A DNA stretch of 64,000 bases from Stutzerimonas stutzeri (GTDB lineage: Bacteria; Pseudomonadota; Gammaproteobacteria; Pseudomonadales; Pseudomonadaceae). The notes beneath the pieces were generated by a model. The model had not been told where the DNA came from, did no database searches, and saw nothing but the letters and a program-made list of their open reading frames with translations. The stretch spans positions 248,001 through 312,000 of the forward strand of contig NZ_POUT01000003.1 in the NCBI RefSeq assembly GCF_002890915.1. The letters run 5' to 3'. Positions 19,751 to 27,336 of this stretch are shown here, one piece after another. Position numbers and translations under genes: made by a program. The first letter of the stretch is position 1; each line of letters opens with the position of its first letter.

Positions 19751-19791
19751 TTTACCGCCAGCCCCCTGTGACGGTAAACGGTGACGGTAGA
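19751..19791. promoter_or_regulatory. Candidate integrase arm-type sites
   Basis: TTTACCG (19751, inverted), GACGGTAAA (19770) and GACGGTAGA (19783) cluster just before the integrase start, and a further TTTACCGTT lies at 19599. The same GACGGTAAA occurs at 31886 near attR. Their spacing and placement on both sides suit arm-binding sites, and they could also bind a regulator of int. Confidence 0.4.
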
Positions 19792-19801
19792 GGGCGCGAA
19801 C

Positions 19802-21070
19802 GTGCTGACGGATACGAAACTCAAGAGCCTTAAGGGCCGGGAGAAGGCTTACAAGGTGGCGGACCGCGAAGGGCTTTACGTGGTCGTGTCGCCCAAGGGC
19901 ACCGTGACCTTCCGGTACGACTACCGGATCGCCGGACGGCGCGAGACGCTGACCATTGGGCGCTACGGGGCGGACGCTATGTCGCTCGCCGAGGCGCGCG
20001 AGGAGCTGACCCTGGCGCGCAAGCTGGTGCATGACGGTATTTCTCCAGCCCAGCAGAAGGCCGAGGGGAAGAAGGCCACCAGCGATATCGACACGTTCGA
20101 GGCGCATGCCGGTATCTGGCTGCGCGACGCCGACCTGGCCGAGAGCACCGCAGCTATGCGCAAGAGCATCCTCGACCGGGACGTGCTGGCCGAGCTGGGC
20201 AAGCGCCGAATGGACGAGATCAAGCCGTCGCACGTCATCGCCCTGTGCGACAAGATCAAGGGGCGAGGGGCGCCGGCCACGGCGGTGCACGCCCGCGAAA
20301 TCATCCAGCAGATTTACCGTCACGCCAGCGGGCGCGGCCTGGACCTAGAGAACCCCGCCGAGGCGGTCAAGTCGTCCAGCATCGCCACCTTCAAGCCGCG
20401 CGAGCGTGCACTGGCGCCGGACGAGATCCGCCGCTTCTTGGTGGCGCTGGATGGCTTGGGCGGCACTATGCCCATGTTCAAGCTGGCGCTGCGCGCGATC
20501 CTGCTGACGATGTGCCGCAAGGGCGAGATCATCCATGCGAAGTGGAACGAGGTCGACTTCGCCGGCGCGGTTTGGACCATCCCAGCGGCGCGGATGAAGG
20601 CCGGCAGGGCGCACCGCATCTACCTGAGCCGGCAGATGATCGACCTTCTGGTCGCGCTCAAGGCGTGGGCAGGGAGCAGCCCCTACGTGCTGCCCGGTCG
20701 GTATGAGACGGACCAGCCGATCAGCGACGCCACGCTGAACCGAGTCATTACCCTGACCCTCAAGAAGCTGGAGAAGGACGGCGACCCGATGCCGCCGTTT
20801 ACCGTCCACGACCTGCGGCGCACCGGCTCGACGCTGCTGCACGAGGCGGGCTTCAATTCCGACTGGATCGAGAAGTGCCTGGCGCACGAGCAGAAGTCTG
20901 TGCGGGCGATCTACAACAAGGCGCAGTTCGCCGGCCAGCGCCGCGTCATGCTGCAAGCCTGGGCCGATATGGTCGACGCGTGGGTGCGCGGCGAGAGCGC
21001 GAAGACGATCATCAGCGAGGCCCGAATCGCGGCGATGGAAGCCGCCGACGGTATCGACGGGGATCTGTGA
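19802..21070 (+). CDS. Tyrosine recombinase / P4-type integrase
   Basis: 422 aa from the GTG at 19802 (LTDTKLKSLKGREKAYKVADREGLYV), which matches the usual opening of the DUF4102-containing P4 integrases. An in-frame GTG at 19781 is less likely. The catalytic tetrad region is visible: R239 (LTMCRKGEI), H336 and R339 (VHDLRRTGS), H362 (LAHEQ) and nucleophile Y371 (RAIYNKAQ). It should catalyse insertion at, and with a helper excision from, the guaA 3' end. Its stop overlaps the next start (TGATG). Confidence 0.92.
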   Translation: MLTDTKLKSLKGREKAYKVADREGLYVVVSPKGTVTFRYDYRIAGRRETLTIGRYGADAMSLAEAREELTLARKLVHDGISPAQQKAEGKKATSDIDTFEAHAGIWLRDADLAESTAAMRKSILDRDVLAELGKRRMDEIKPSHVIALCDKIKGRGAPATAVHAREIIQQIYRHASGRGLDLENPAEAVKSSSIATFKPRERALAPDEIRRFLVALDGLGGTMPMFKLALRAILLTMCRKGEIIHAKWNEVDFAGAVWTIPAARMKAGRAHRIYLSRQMIDLLVALKAWAGSSPYVLPGRYETDQPISDATLNRVITLTLKKLEKDGDPMPPFTVHDLRRTGSTLLHEAGFNSDWIEKCLAHEQKSVRAIYNKAQFAGQRRVMLQAWADMVDAWVRGESAKTIISEARIAAMEAADGIDGDL

Positions 21071-21468
21071 TGCGCTCGCCCGCCGAGCTGCTACGCGAGG
21101 CCATGCGAGGCGACGCCACGGCTGCGGCCGAGCTGTGGCAAGCCATCGCCGAGGGCAGGGCGGACGACGCGACGACGCTCGCCTGGGCGCGTGAAGTGGC
21201 CGTGCAGGTTGTGGCTAAGGTGCTGCCGTCGGACCTTCCGGCGAATCGGCGCGCGGAAAAGGCCCGCATGGCGCTGGGCCTCGAAGGCCGGATCGACACC
21301 AACCGGGAGCTGGCCGATTGGGTGGAGTTTGCCGGCGACGGCGCAACAGCCTCGGAGCTGGCCGAGATCGCCGACTTGGTGGTGGACGTCGGCAAGGCTA
21401 AGCCGCACCAGCTCAAGCGAAAGATCGAGCACATTCGCCAGAAGCGAAGGAAGCAACCGAAGGAGTAG
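21070..21468 (+). CDS. Hypothetical element protein
   Basis: 132 aa, soluble. An acidic alanine-rich N-terminal half ends in a strongly basic tail (KPHQLKRKIEHIRQKRRKQPKE), which suggests nucleic-acid binding. I recognise no family. Translation is probably coupled to the integrase through the one-base overlap, so it may act with it. A rho-independent terminator begins at its stop codon. Confidence 0.6.
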   Translation: MRSPAELLREAMRGDATAAAELWQAIAEGRADDATTLAWAREVAVQVVAKVLPSDLPANRRAEKARMALGLEGRIDTNRELADWVEFAGDGATASELAEIADLVVDVGKAKPHQLKRKIEHIRQKRRKQPKE

Positions 21469-21491
21469 GCCCGCCGCGTACGGGCCTTTTT
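21468..21491 (+). terminator. Rho-independent terminator of the integrase unit
   Basis: GGCCCG, 7-nt loop, CGGGCC, then TTTTT. It starts on the last base of the preceding stop codon. Confidence 0.75.
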
Positions 21492-21596
21492 CTTGCCCCC
21501 TGCAGAACGCGCAACAAATCACACGGACGACTTTGTATCGCCCTGTGCCTAACTATCCGTGTCGTTCCATTCCTATCCGCACCGGAGAACGACACG

Positions 21597-21860
21597 ATGC
21601 AACCAATCAAGCGAACGATCCGCCGCCCGGAAGTCCTGGCGAAAACCGGCCTTTCGGCCACCACCATCTACAACCTGGAGAAGCGCGGCGAGTTCCCCCA
21701 GCACTTCATGCTGACGCCGCGCTGCGCCGTCTGGTTCGAAGCAGAGGTCGACGCTTGGCTCGACGAGCGTATGGCTGCGCCGGCCAAGTCCACCCCGGCG
21801 CCGGACGTGGCGCTGCGCAAGTCCAGCCGTGGGCGTGTGGCCCTGGAGGTGCGGGCATGA
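21597..21860 (+). CDS. AlpA-family DNA-binding regulator
   Basis: 87 aa. The winged-helix pattern of AlpA/excisionase-like proteins is clear: RRPEVLAKTGLSATTIYNLEKRGEFPQ, then RCAVWFEAEVDAWLDERMA. AlpA proteins in P4-type elements activate integrase/excision genes or serve as recombination directionality factors. A second, different AlpA-like gene lies at 25917. The stop overlaps the next start (ATGA). Confidence 0.8.
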   Translation: MQPIKRTIRRPEVLAKTGLSATTIYNLEKRGEFPQHFMLTPRCAVWFEAEVDAWLDERMAAPAKSTPAPDVALRKSSRGRVALEVRA

Positions 21861-22036
21861 ACCTGCAAGCAATGGACGCCCTCGTAGCCCGCTTGCTTCA
21901 AGCGCAGGCCGTCCTCAGCGCGTGCCGGGCGGCCGAGGGCACCCTGGCCCAATACGAAGTGCTTAACGCGATGTGGGCTGCCCAGGATCTGCTGCAACAG
22001 GCCCTGGAATCCGCCGGCAAGCTGCAGAACAAATAG
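21857..22036 (+). CDS. Small hypothetical helical protein
   Basis: 59 aa, predicted mostly alpha-helical (MDALVARLLQAQAVLSACRA, AQDLLQQALESAGKLQNK). It is coupled by an ATGA overlap to the AlpA-like gene and followed by a terminator, so the two make one short operon. Family unknown. Confidence 0.55.
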   Translation: MNLQAMDALVARLLQAQAVLSACRAAEGTLAQYEVLNAMWAAQDLLQQALESAGKLQNK

Positions 22037-22056
22037 TCCAGCCGATCCACCCTGAA

Positions 22057-22080
22057 GGCCCGCCATCGCGCGGGCCTTTT
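22057..22080 (+). terminator. Rho-independent terminator of the AlpA operon
   Basis: GGCCCGC, 6-nt loop, GCGGGCC, then TTTT, 20 bp past the stop of the small gene. Confidence 0.75.
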
Positions 22081-22256
22081 CGTTGATCCGTACAACCGGC
22101 TAGATGTTTGACGTTGCTTTTGGCGGTTGGTTAAATGGCCCCAGCAGAAAGCCGGCCGGGTGGCTCAAGTCCCGGATCGCCACCAGTTGCGCCGCCGTGA
22201 TCGCCATCCGACGGGAGGCTGGCCGGCGCAGCGAATACCGGGTGCATCCGGCAGAT
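22081..22256 (+). other. Geneless segment ending in a strong terminator; possible small RNA
   Basis: About 175 bp between the terminator at 22057 and the one at 22257. A frame starting ATG at 22104 has no ribosome site and runs through the terminator, so I do not call it. A segment closed at both ends by terminators, with no supported gene, would suit a small RNA of up to about 170 nt or the leader of the downstream operon. Confidence 0.3.
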
Positions 22257-22307
22257 GGCGCAGTGAGAAGTCACTGCGCCTTTTTCATTTCTGCGCGCAG
22301 TGACTTC
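22257..22307 (+). terminator. Terminator with a third repeat copy downstream
   Basis: GGCGCAGTGA, loop GAAG, TCACTGCGCC, TTTTT: a perfect 10-bp stem (22257-22285). A third copy, GCGCAGTGACTTC (22295-22307), is a perfect complement of GAAGTCACTGCGC (22267-22279). It lies 17 bp before the small gene at 22325. The terminator is solid. Whether the extra copy is an operator or an alternative hairpin is open. Confidence 0.7.
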
Positions 22308-22324
22308 GGACCCGAGGTCACACA

Positions 22325-22534
22325 ATGGAAATCGAGCACATCACCAGCGGCATCGAAGAATACCGCCTGACCTGCGCGGAGTTCGCCGCGCTGAACCGCG
22401 TCAAGCCCGAAACCGTCCGCGAGCGCATTTGCCGGACCGGCTCATATCACGGCGTTCGCCCCCGCAAACTCGCCAGCCGCCGCCTGCTGTTCCCTGCCGT
22501 GCAGGTTGCTCTGGTGCAAGGGGGTGAGGAATGA
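22325..22534 (+). CDS. Small DNA-binding/excisionase-like protein
   Basis: 69 aa. EYRLTCAEFAALNRVKPETVRERICRTGS reads as a helix-turn-helix of the excisionase/MerR-like type, followed by a basic strand (RPRKLASRRLLFPAVQVALVQ) similar to the wing that specifies site recognition. It overlaps the primase-helicase gene by four bases, so it is the first gene of the replication operon and could control it. Confidence 0.6.
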   Translation: MEIEHITSGIEEYRLTCAEFAALNRVKPETVRERICRTGSYHGVRPRKLASRRLLFPAVQVALVQGGEE

Positions 22535-25254
22535 GCGCCGGAAATGAAAACGCCCAACGTGTGACCAGCACGTCGGGCGTCGATACAGCAGAGCAGCTTG
22601 GTGAGAGAACAAGCGTCGACAGTATGGCGGCTGTACAAGAAATGAGCAACCGCCCAGCTGCGAGCACGTCCGACACCCTTGCGGTTCTTCGTCATTCCAA
22701 CCTGCACCTGGCGAAAACCTGGCTGGCCGACGGCGAGATCAGCGCCTACGGCGACGGAAAGCAGTTCAGCCTGGAGCCGGTCGAGGTGGGCGACATTTTC
22801 GGGCTGTCTGAATTGCTGCAGCGCCTGGAGCGCGACAAGCATGCGTGCGTCATACGCGGGCGCTACGTAGGCGACGAACTGGCGAAGGAACGCACCGCGC
22901 CGGAGGACTACAGGCGCGGCAAGGTGCTGCGACGGAAAACGCATTTCGACGACCAGCCGCTGCACTCGGTGCTGATCGAGGTAGACGACTTCGAGCCGAT
23001 CACCGCCGATCCGATCCTCGAGCCGGCGCTGGCGGTCGAGGAGTTCATCCAGAGCAGCCTGCCCGACCCGTTCCTTTGCGCCAGCTACCACTGGCAGCTA
23101 TCGAACAGCGCTGGCTGGCGCAAGAATGTCGGCAAGCTCAAGGTACATATTTGGTTCTGGCTGTCGGAGCCGCGCACGTCTGCCGAGCTGAAAGAGTGGG
23201 CCGGGGCTGTCGGTCTTCCCGCTGACACGTCGGTATTCGACTCAATCCAAGTCCACTACACCAGCGCCCCCGTGTTCCAAGTCGGCGTCTCCGACCCGGT
23301 GCCCGTGCGCAGCGGCTTCGTGCATGGCCTGTGCAGCGACTCGGTAGAGCTGGACATTGAGCCGGCGATCCTCGCGGCGGCTGCTGAGCGTGCGCAACGC
23401 AAGCGGCGCAACCCGCTGGAGCGTACCGGCGAGCACGACGACCTGGCCGAGTACCTGCTGGGGAAGTGGGAGGTGCGCGGCGAAACCCCGGACGGTACCG
23501 GACTGCACATCCGCTGCCCCTTCGACGCTGAGCACACCAGCGACACGGGGCCTTCCTCAACGACCTACTTCCTGAAAGGCACGGGCAGCTTCGAGCGCGG
23601 GCATTTCGTCTGCAAGCACGACCACTGCGCGGGGCGCACCGACGGCGACTTCCTGCATGCGATCGGCTACCTGGGCGACGACTTCGACGATCTGCCCGAG
23701 CCGAGCGAGGAGGAGAAGGCCGAGCAGGAGGCAATCCGCCAGCGCAATGCGGAGCGCGCCGAGCGCATCGCAGAGGCTGCTGTCGAGCGTGCCCGATTCG
23801 AGGGTGGCCGTGACGCCCTGGAAGCCGAACGGCGGGAGTACCAGAAGCGGGAGAACGAGAAGATCGGCGAGGGCGAGCACAAGATCCCCGTGGCCGAGCT
23901 GGTCACGCTGGAGGCGGCGATCAACCGCTTCGTGTTCCTGGCCGATGGCTCGCGCGTGGCCGACGTGTTCAACCCGCACTATGACCTGGCCTTCGCCGAC
24001 TGGGCCGCAGCGCATGCCGCATCGGTCGAGACTTTCCCGCAGCCCGACAAGGAACTGGCCAACGGCAAGACCAAGAAAATGCCCGACAAGATTGTCGCGG
24101 TGAGCGAGTTGTGGCGCGCATCACCCCGGCGCAAGACCGCCGTGTGCCGGACGTTCAAGGCTGGCGGTGCGCTGGTGCTGCCCGACCCGGAGGGGCGCAT
24201 GGCGCTCAACACTTGGCGCCCGTTCGACCGTAGCCTGGCAGTGGATGACCTGCAGGTGGCTGGCGTGGACCTGTTCGTCGAGCACGTCAACTTCCTGTTC
24301 GGCGCCGATGCTGACCGCTTCCTCGACTGGCTTGCCCACATCGAGCAGCGCCCAGGCGAGCTACCACACACCGGATGGCTGCACATCGCCAAGAACTTCG
24401 GCATGGGCCGCAACTGGCTGTCGTCGGTACTGGCTCGCGTGTGGGCCGGCGCCGTGGCCGTCAACCTGGATCTGGTCGGCATGCTGCGCACCGGTTTCAA
24501 CGGGCGCCTGTCGCGCAAGGTGCTGGCGGTGGTCGACGAGATTCGCGAGGGCGGGCGGGATTCGCAGTGGGAGCACAGCGAGAAGCTGAAAAGCACCATC
24601 ACTGAGGAAACCCGCGTCATCAACCCGAAGTTCGGGCGCCAGTCCGTTGAGTTCAACGCTTGCCGCTGGCTGATGTTCTCGAATCACCTGTCGGCGATCC
24701 CGCTGGAGAGTGGCGACCGGCGCGTCGAGGTCGTGGCGACCGAAGCCGCACCGAGGGGCGCGGACTACTACGCCAAGCTGTACGCCGCTTTGAAGTCGCC
24801 GCAGTTCATCGCCGCCGTGGCTGCGTTCCTTGGCAGTCGTGACCTGAGCCGCTTCAACCCCGGCGCGCACGCCGCGAACACCGAGGCGAAGAAAGCCGCG
24901 ACGAAAGCCAGCCAGTCGCCGATGGCCGAGGCGTGCCAGATGCTAATTGACCACTGGCCCGCCGACGTCATCACTGCGGCGCAACTGTTCGAGGTGTTGA
25001 CGGGCCAGTCGGACGGCTCGGTCTCGTCCGCGCATCGCCGGACCCTGGAGCAGTTCGGCATCGAGGCGCTACCCAAGCCGGTGAAGGTCAACGGCAAGGC
25101 CGTGCGCGTGTCGGCGGTGCGGAACAAAGGGCGGTGGAAGGCCGAGGCGGACCCGGCAGCAATCCGGGGGGAGTTGGCCAAGGTCGAGTTGGACCCCCTC
25201 GATATGCACTGCGCGCGGGACTACCTACTGGATCTGGTGGCCGACAAGGCGTAA
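22531..25254 (+). CDS. Primase-helicase (DUF5906-type, superfamily 3-like)
   Basis: 907 aa. The N-terminal half is a putative primase (SVLIEVDDFEPITADP; YHWQLSNSAG; VGKLKVHIWFWL). It is followed by a zinc-binding-like segment with IRCPFDAEH and FVCKHDHCAG (about 325-370), an acidic coiled coil, and a C-terminal helicase domain. The P-loop region reads FGMGRNWLS (623-630), with arginine where a lysine is usual. VLAVVDEIREGG near 665-675 is a plausible Walker B. Such proteins initiate and drive replication of P4-like satellites. A candidate origin follows directly downstream. Confidence 0.75.
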   Translation: MSAGNENAQRVTSTSGVDTAEQLGERTSVDSMAAVQEMSNRPAASTSDTLAVLRHSNLHLAKTWLADGEISAYGDGKQFSLEPVEVGDIFGLSELLQRLERDKHACVIRGRYVGDELAKERTAPEDYRRGKVLRRKTHFDDQPLHSVLIEVDDFEPITADPILEPALAVEEFIQSSLPDPFLCASYHWQLSNSAGWRKNVGKLKVHIWFWLSEPRTSAELKEWAGAVGLPADTSVFDSIQVHYTSAPVFQVGVSDPVPVRSGFVHGLCSDSVELDIEPAILAAAAERAQRKRRNPLERTGEHDDLAEYLLGKWEVRGETPDGTGLHIRCPFDAEHTSDTGPSSTTYFLKGTGSFERGHFVCKHDHCAGRTDGDFLHAIGYLGDDFDDLPEPSEEEKAEQEAIRQRNAERAERIAEAAVERARFEGGRDALEAERREYQKRENEKIGEGEHKIPVAELVTLEAAINRFVFLADGSRVADVFNPHYDLAFADWAAAHAASVETFPQPDKELANGKTKKMPDKIVAVSELWRASPRRKTAVCRTFKAGGALVLPDPEGRMALNTWRPFDRSLAVDDLQVAGVDLFVEHVNFLFGADADRFLDWLAHIEQRPGELPHTGWLHIAKNFGMGRNWLSSVLARVWAGAVAVNLDLVGMLRTGFNGRLSRKVLAVVDEIREGGRDSQWEHSEKLKSTITEETRVINPKFGRQSVEFNACRWLMFSNHLSAIPLESGDRRVEVVATEAAPRGADYYAKLYAALKSPQFIAAVAAFLGSRDLSRFNPGAHAANTEAKKAATKASQSPMAEACQMLIDHWPADVITAAQLFEVLTGQSDGSVSSAHRRTLEQFGIEALPKPVKVNGKAVRVSAVRNKGRWKAEADPAAIRGELAKVELDPLDMHCARDYLLDLVADKA

Positions 25255-25283
25255 GGGCGTCGGCAGTTTGCAGAGGGCATCGG

Positions 25284-25307
25284 GGCCGCCAGGGATGGCG
25301 GCCTTTT
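25284..25307 (+). terminator. Rho-independent terminator of the replication operon
   Basis: GGCCGCC, loop AGGGAT, GGCGGCC, then TTTT, 30 bp after the primase-helicase stop. Confidence 0.75.
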
Positions 25308-25325
25308 GCTGTGTGCGGATGGCGT

Positions 25326-25454
25326 GCGGTTACAGTGGTTACAGCGGTTACGCTGGTTTTATATCGGAGCCTGGAAAGAAATTCTCTTTTTTCTTTTAGC
25401 TGGGCTTTATGGAATCAGCGTAACCAGCGTAACCGCTGTAACCGCAACCACCGG
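25326..25454. other. Candidate replication origin with inverted iteron clusters
   Basis: Left cluster: three GGTTAC words and a final GGTT within 25326-25358, in the order GCGGTTACAG, TGGTTACAG, CGGTTACGC. Right cluster (25417-25454): the reverse-complement words, GTAACC three times ending in AACCACC. The 58 bp between them are AT-rich (TTTTTTCTTTTAG). Phased short repeats flanking AT-rich DNA next to a primase-helicase gene are the usual features of a satellite or plasmid origin. No experiment is implied. Confidence 0.6.
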
Positions 25455-25916
25455 AACAGGGCGGATTGCAGAAAATCTCAGGTTCGAGCGCCGCCAGCAC
25501 CGCGCGAAAGCGAAGCGCTTCGCAACGGGCAGTCTGCACATTTCTGCGGAAAACGCAGTTGGTCAAAAAATAACCAATTGCTTCGCCGCACGCGGCTGCC
25601 GGTAGCGTGAGGATGCCGCCAGCGTAACGGCTCCCGCCAATCGCTCATTTCCTATCGCTGCCTATCCGAATCATTGCTTACCAATCATTAACCGGACTCG
25701 GTGCGCCCAGCAGCGGCGCGACATTCAGCGATCCGGCTGGATTCTTTACCGTCAAGTCCGCCGCCCCGGCGCGCCGGTAATTCACTGACCCGCCCTGGCG
25801 CATTTCTTGGTGCGCTTTTCTGGAAGCCCCGAATGGCGCGGCCTCCAGCGGTGCACGTGACTCCTTGAGCAGCCTTTAGCCTGTACGGGTGATTACTAGC
25901 ACTCAGGAACTAGCGA
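25455..25916. other. Non-coding region right of the candidate origin
   Basis: About 460 bp with no gene I can support. It contains palindromes GCGAAGCGCTTCGC (near 25513) and TTGGT...AACCAA around an A-rich centre (near 25560), a TTTACCG word near 25747, and the probable promoter and leader of the second AlpA-like gene (GGAACTAGCG before 25917). It may extend the origin. Confidence 0.5.
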
Positions 25917-26114
25917 ATGGCAACCATCAAGCTCCTTACCTTCTCCGAAGCCGCCGAAGCGGTCGGACTGCACGAATCGACGGTGCGCCGGCTGGTCCAG
26001 CGCGGCGAGTTCGCGGCGCCTTTGATCCTTTCTCCGCGCCGGATCGCGTTCCGCGAGAAGGACGTCGAGGCCTGGCTTAACTCGCGCCCGGTACAGCAAC
26101 CCGACAACCAGTAA
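25917..26114 (+). CDS. Second AlpA-family regulator
   Basis: 65 aa. LLTFSEAAEAVGLHESTVRRLVQRGEFAAP is a helix-turn-helix, followed by SPRRIAFREKDVEAWLNSRP, the typical AlpA wing and C-terminal helix. It begins the rightward late operon (head-like and terminase genes), so it is positioned to control that operon. It is not a close copy of the AlpA-like gene at 21597. Confidence 0.8.
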   Translation: MATIKLLTFSEAAEAVGLHESTVRRLVQRGEFAAPLILSPRRIAFREKDVEAWLNSRPVQQPDNQ

Positions 26115-26139
26115 CCAGTCCCAGCAGAGAGCGATAGAC

Positions 26140-26802
26140 ATGACCGCACACGTTCAACAAATCAGACAACAGCAGCGCGAGCTGCTGGCCGAGCTGGACA
26201 AGCAAAGGATCGACCACGCCCAGCGCGCCCTGCAGCTCGTCGCGGACCCCACCGACCCGGATCTGATCGAGGCCGTCGAGGCATCGGTCGCCCGTATTGA
26301 GGCCCTGCAGAAGCGCCTGGCGCTGTTCGAGGCGGCTATCAGTGGCGCCCACGTGAAGGACGCCCAGGACGCCGAAGCGGCGCGTCTTAGTTTCGCAGTC
26401 GAGGCCCGCGAGCGGGCCAAAGGCTTGTGCGTCAAGCGCGAAGCGGTTGCGGGCCAAATCGACAAAACCATCGCAGTGCTGGGCAAGCAACTGGCCGAGT
26501 TCAATGACCTGTCCGCGCAGATCAGCCGCGCCGCGCACGACTGCACCAAGTCGATCACTGACAAGGATGACCGCTTCCGCCTGCAGAAGCTGCACCAGAC
26601 CGCTTCGCTGGCGCGCGCGGGCATAGATCACTCTCTCGGAGTGGCCCTGGTCGCAGCGCATGTCGGCGACGCCTTGGCAGAGGGCCGACCGGACCCCTTG
26701 GGGATGTTCAAGCGCGCTGAGGCGAAACCTCTTGCTGAATGCCTGAACTATCGCCAGGACAAGCTGCTGGCACACCTTGACGCCCAACTGCGCGGAGTAT
26801 GA
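26140..26802 (+). CDS. Coiled-coil hypothetical protein
   Basis: 220 aa, almost entirely helical, with long heptad-like stretches (QQIRQQQRELLAELDKQRID, VEASVARIEALQKRLALFEA, GQIDKTIAVLGKQLAEFND). No signal peptide or membrane segment. It lies between the AlpA-like gene and a capsid-decoration homologue, so a structural or assembly role is possible. No family recognised. It does not look like a major capsid protein. Confidence 0.6.
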   Translation: MTAHVQQIRQQQRELLAELDKQRIDHAQRALQLVADPTDPDLIEAVEASVARIEALQKRLALFEAAISGAHVKDAQDAEAARLSFAVEARERAKGLCVKREAVAGQIDKTIAVLGKQLAEFNDLSAQISRAAHDCTKSITDKDDRFRLQKLHQTASLARAGIDHSLGVALVAAHVGDALAEGRPDPLGMFKRAEAKPLAECLNYRQDKLLAHLDAQLRGV

Positions 26803-26806
26803 CTCG

Positions 26807-27193
26807 ATGATCCTTGACCACGGACTGACCTTCTCCGACCGCCAGCAGCTCATTGCCAGCGGCACCAGCACCAACACCATCGAGGCGCCCCAAGCCGCAC
26901 CGGCAGGCGAAAGCCTCGCGCTGCACGTTACCGTCATCGAGGAAACCGACACCGTGCTCGAAGTCGGCGACACCGCCCCGAGCCTGGCCGTGACTCTGCA
27001 GGACAGCGCCGACGGCGTGACCTTCGCCGACGTGGTGACGGTGAACAAGCCGGCAGCGCGCCGAGTGTTCGGCCTGCCGCTCGAAGGCCTCCCGATGCGC
27101 AAGTTCGCCCGCCTGAGCTACACGCTGAGCGGCGACGCCCCGACCTACACCATCACCGCCGCCCTGGTGCTGGGCGAGTCCTACGGAGCCTGA
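26807..27193 (+). CDS. Bbp16-like capsid cement/decoration protein
   Basis: 128 aa beta-rich protein beginning MILDHGLTFSDRQQLIASGTS, with a central LHVTVIEETDTVLEVGDTAPSLAVTLQDSADG and a C-terminal YTITAALVLGESYGA. This pattern resembles the cement proteins of BPP-1-like podoviruses (Bbp16 family), which decorate the capsid surface. The ATG at 26807 follows the previous stop by two bases. It is one of the few virion-type genes in the element, so it may modify a helper capsid or be a remnant. Confidence 0.6.
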   Translation: MILDHGLTFSDRQQLIASGTSTNTIEAPQAAPAGESLALHVTVIEETDTVLEVGDTAPSLAVTLQDSADGVTFADVVTVNKPAARRVFGLPLEGLPMRKFARLSYTLSGDAPTYTITAALVLGESYGA

Positions 27194-27195
27194 CC

Positions 27196-27333
27196 ATGAC
27201 CGACCTTTACGACCTGATGATCCTGGCCGGCGCTGCGCCGTTGCACGACGCCGAGCCGACCCTGCTTTGCCCTGCACCGGAAGCCGACGCCGGCACCGAG
27301 ACCGACACCGACGCCAGCGGCGAGGAGAACTGA
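27196..27333 (+). CDS. Small acidic hypothetical protein
   Basis: 45 aa (MTDLYDLMILAGAAPLHDAE, then a threonine/aspartate-rich acidic tail ending SGEEN). The start lies two bases after the previous stop, the end three bases before the next start, so it sits snugly in the operon. Family unknown. Confidence 0.5.
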   Translation: MTDLYDLMILAGAAPLHDAEPTLLCPAPEADAGTETDTDASGEEN

Positions 27334-27336
27334 GCC

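Noticed and set aside
22257-22307. Classical attenuator with alternative hairpins
   Set aside because: The third copy lies downstream of the T tract, so it would not yet be transcribed when the terminator decision is made. A repeat or operator reading is kept instead.
22104-22370. 88-codon frame
   Set aside because: No ribosome site, runs through a perfect terminator and overlaps the start of the gene at 22325 in another frame.
25326-25454. CRISPR array
   Set aside because: Words are only 6-9 bp with no regular repeat-spacer units, and they are in opposite orientations.
25306-25605. Reading frame across the GGTTAC repeats encoding a VTAVTATT-like stretch
   Set aside because: It arises from the repeats themselves. 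No ribosome site, and the DNA pattern of inverted words is better explained as an origin.
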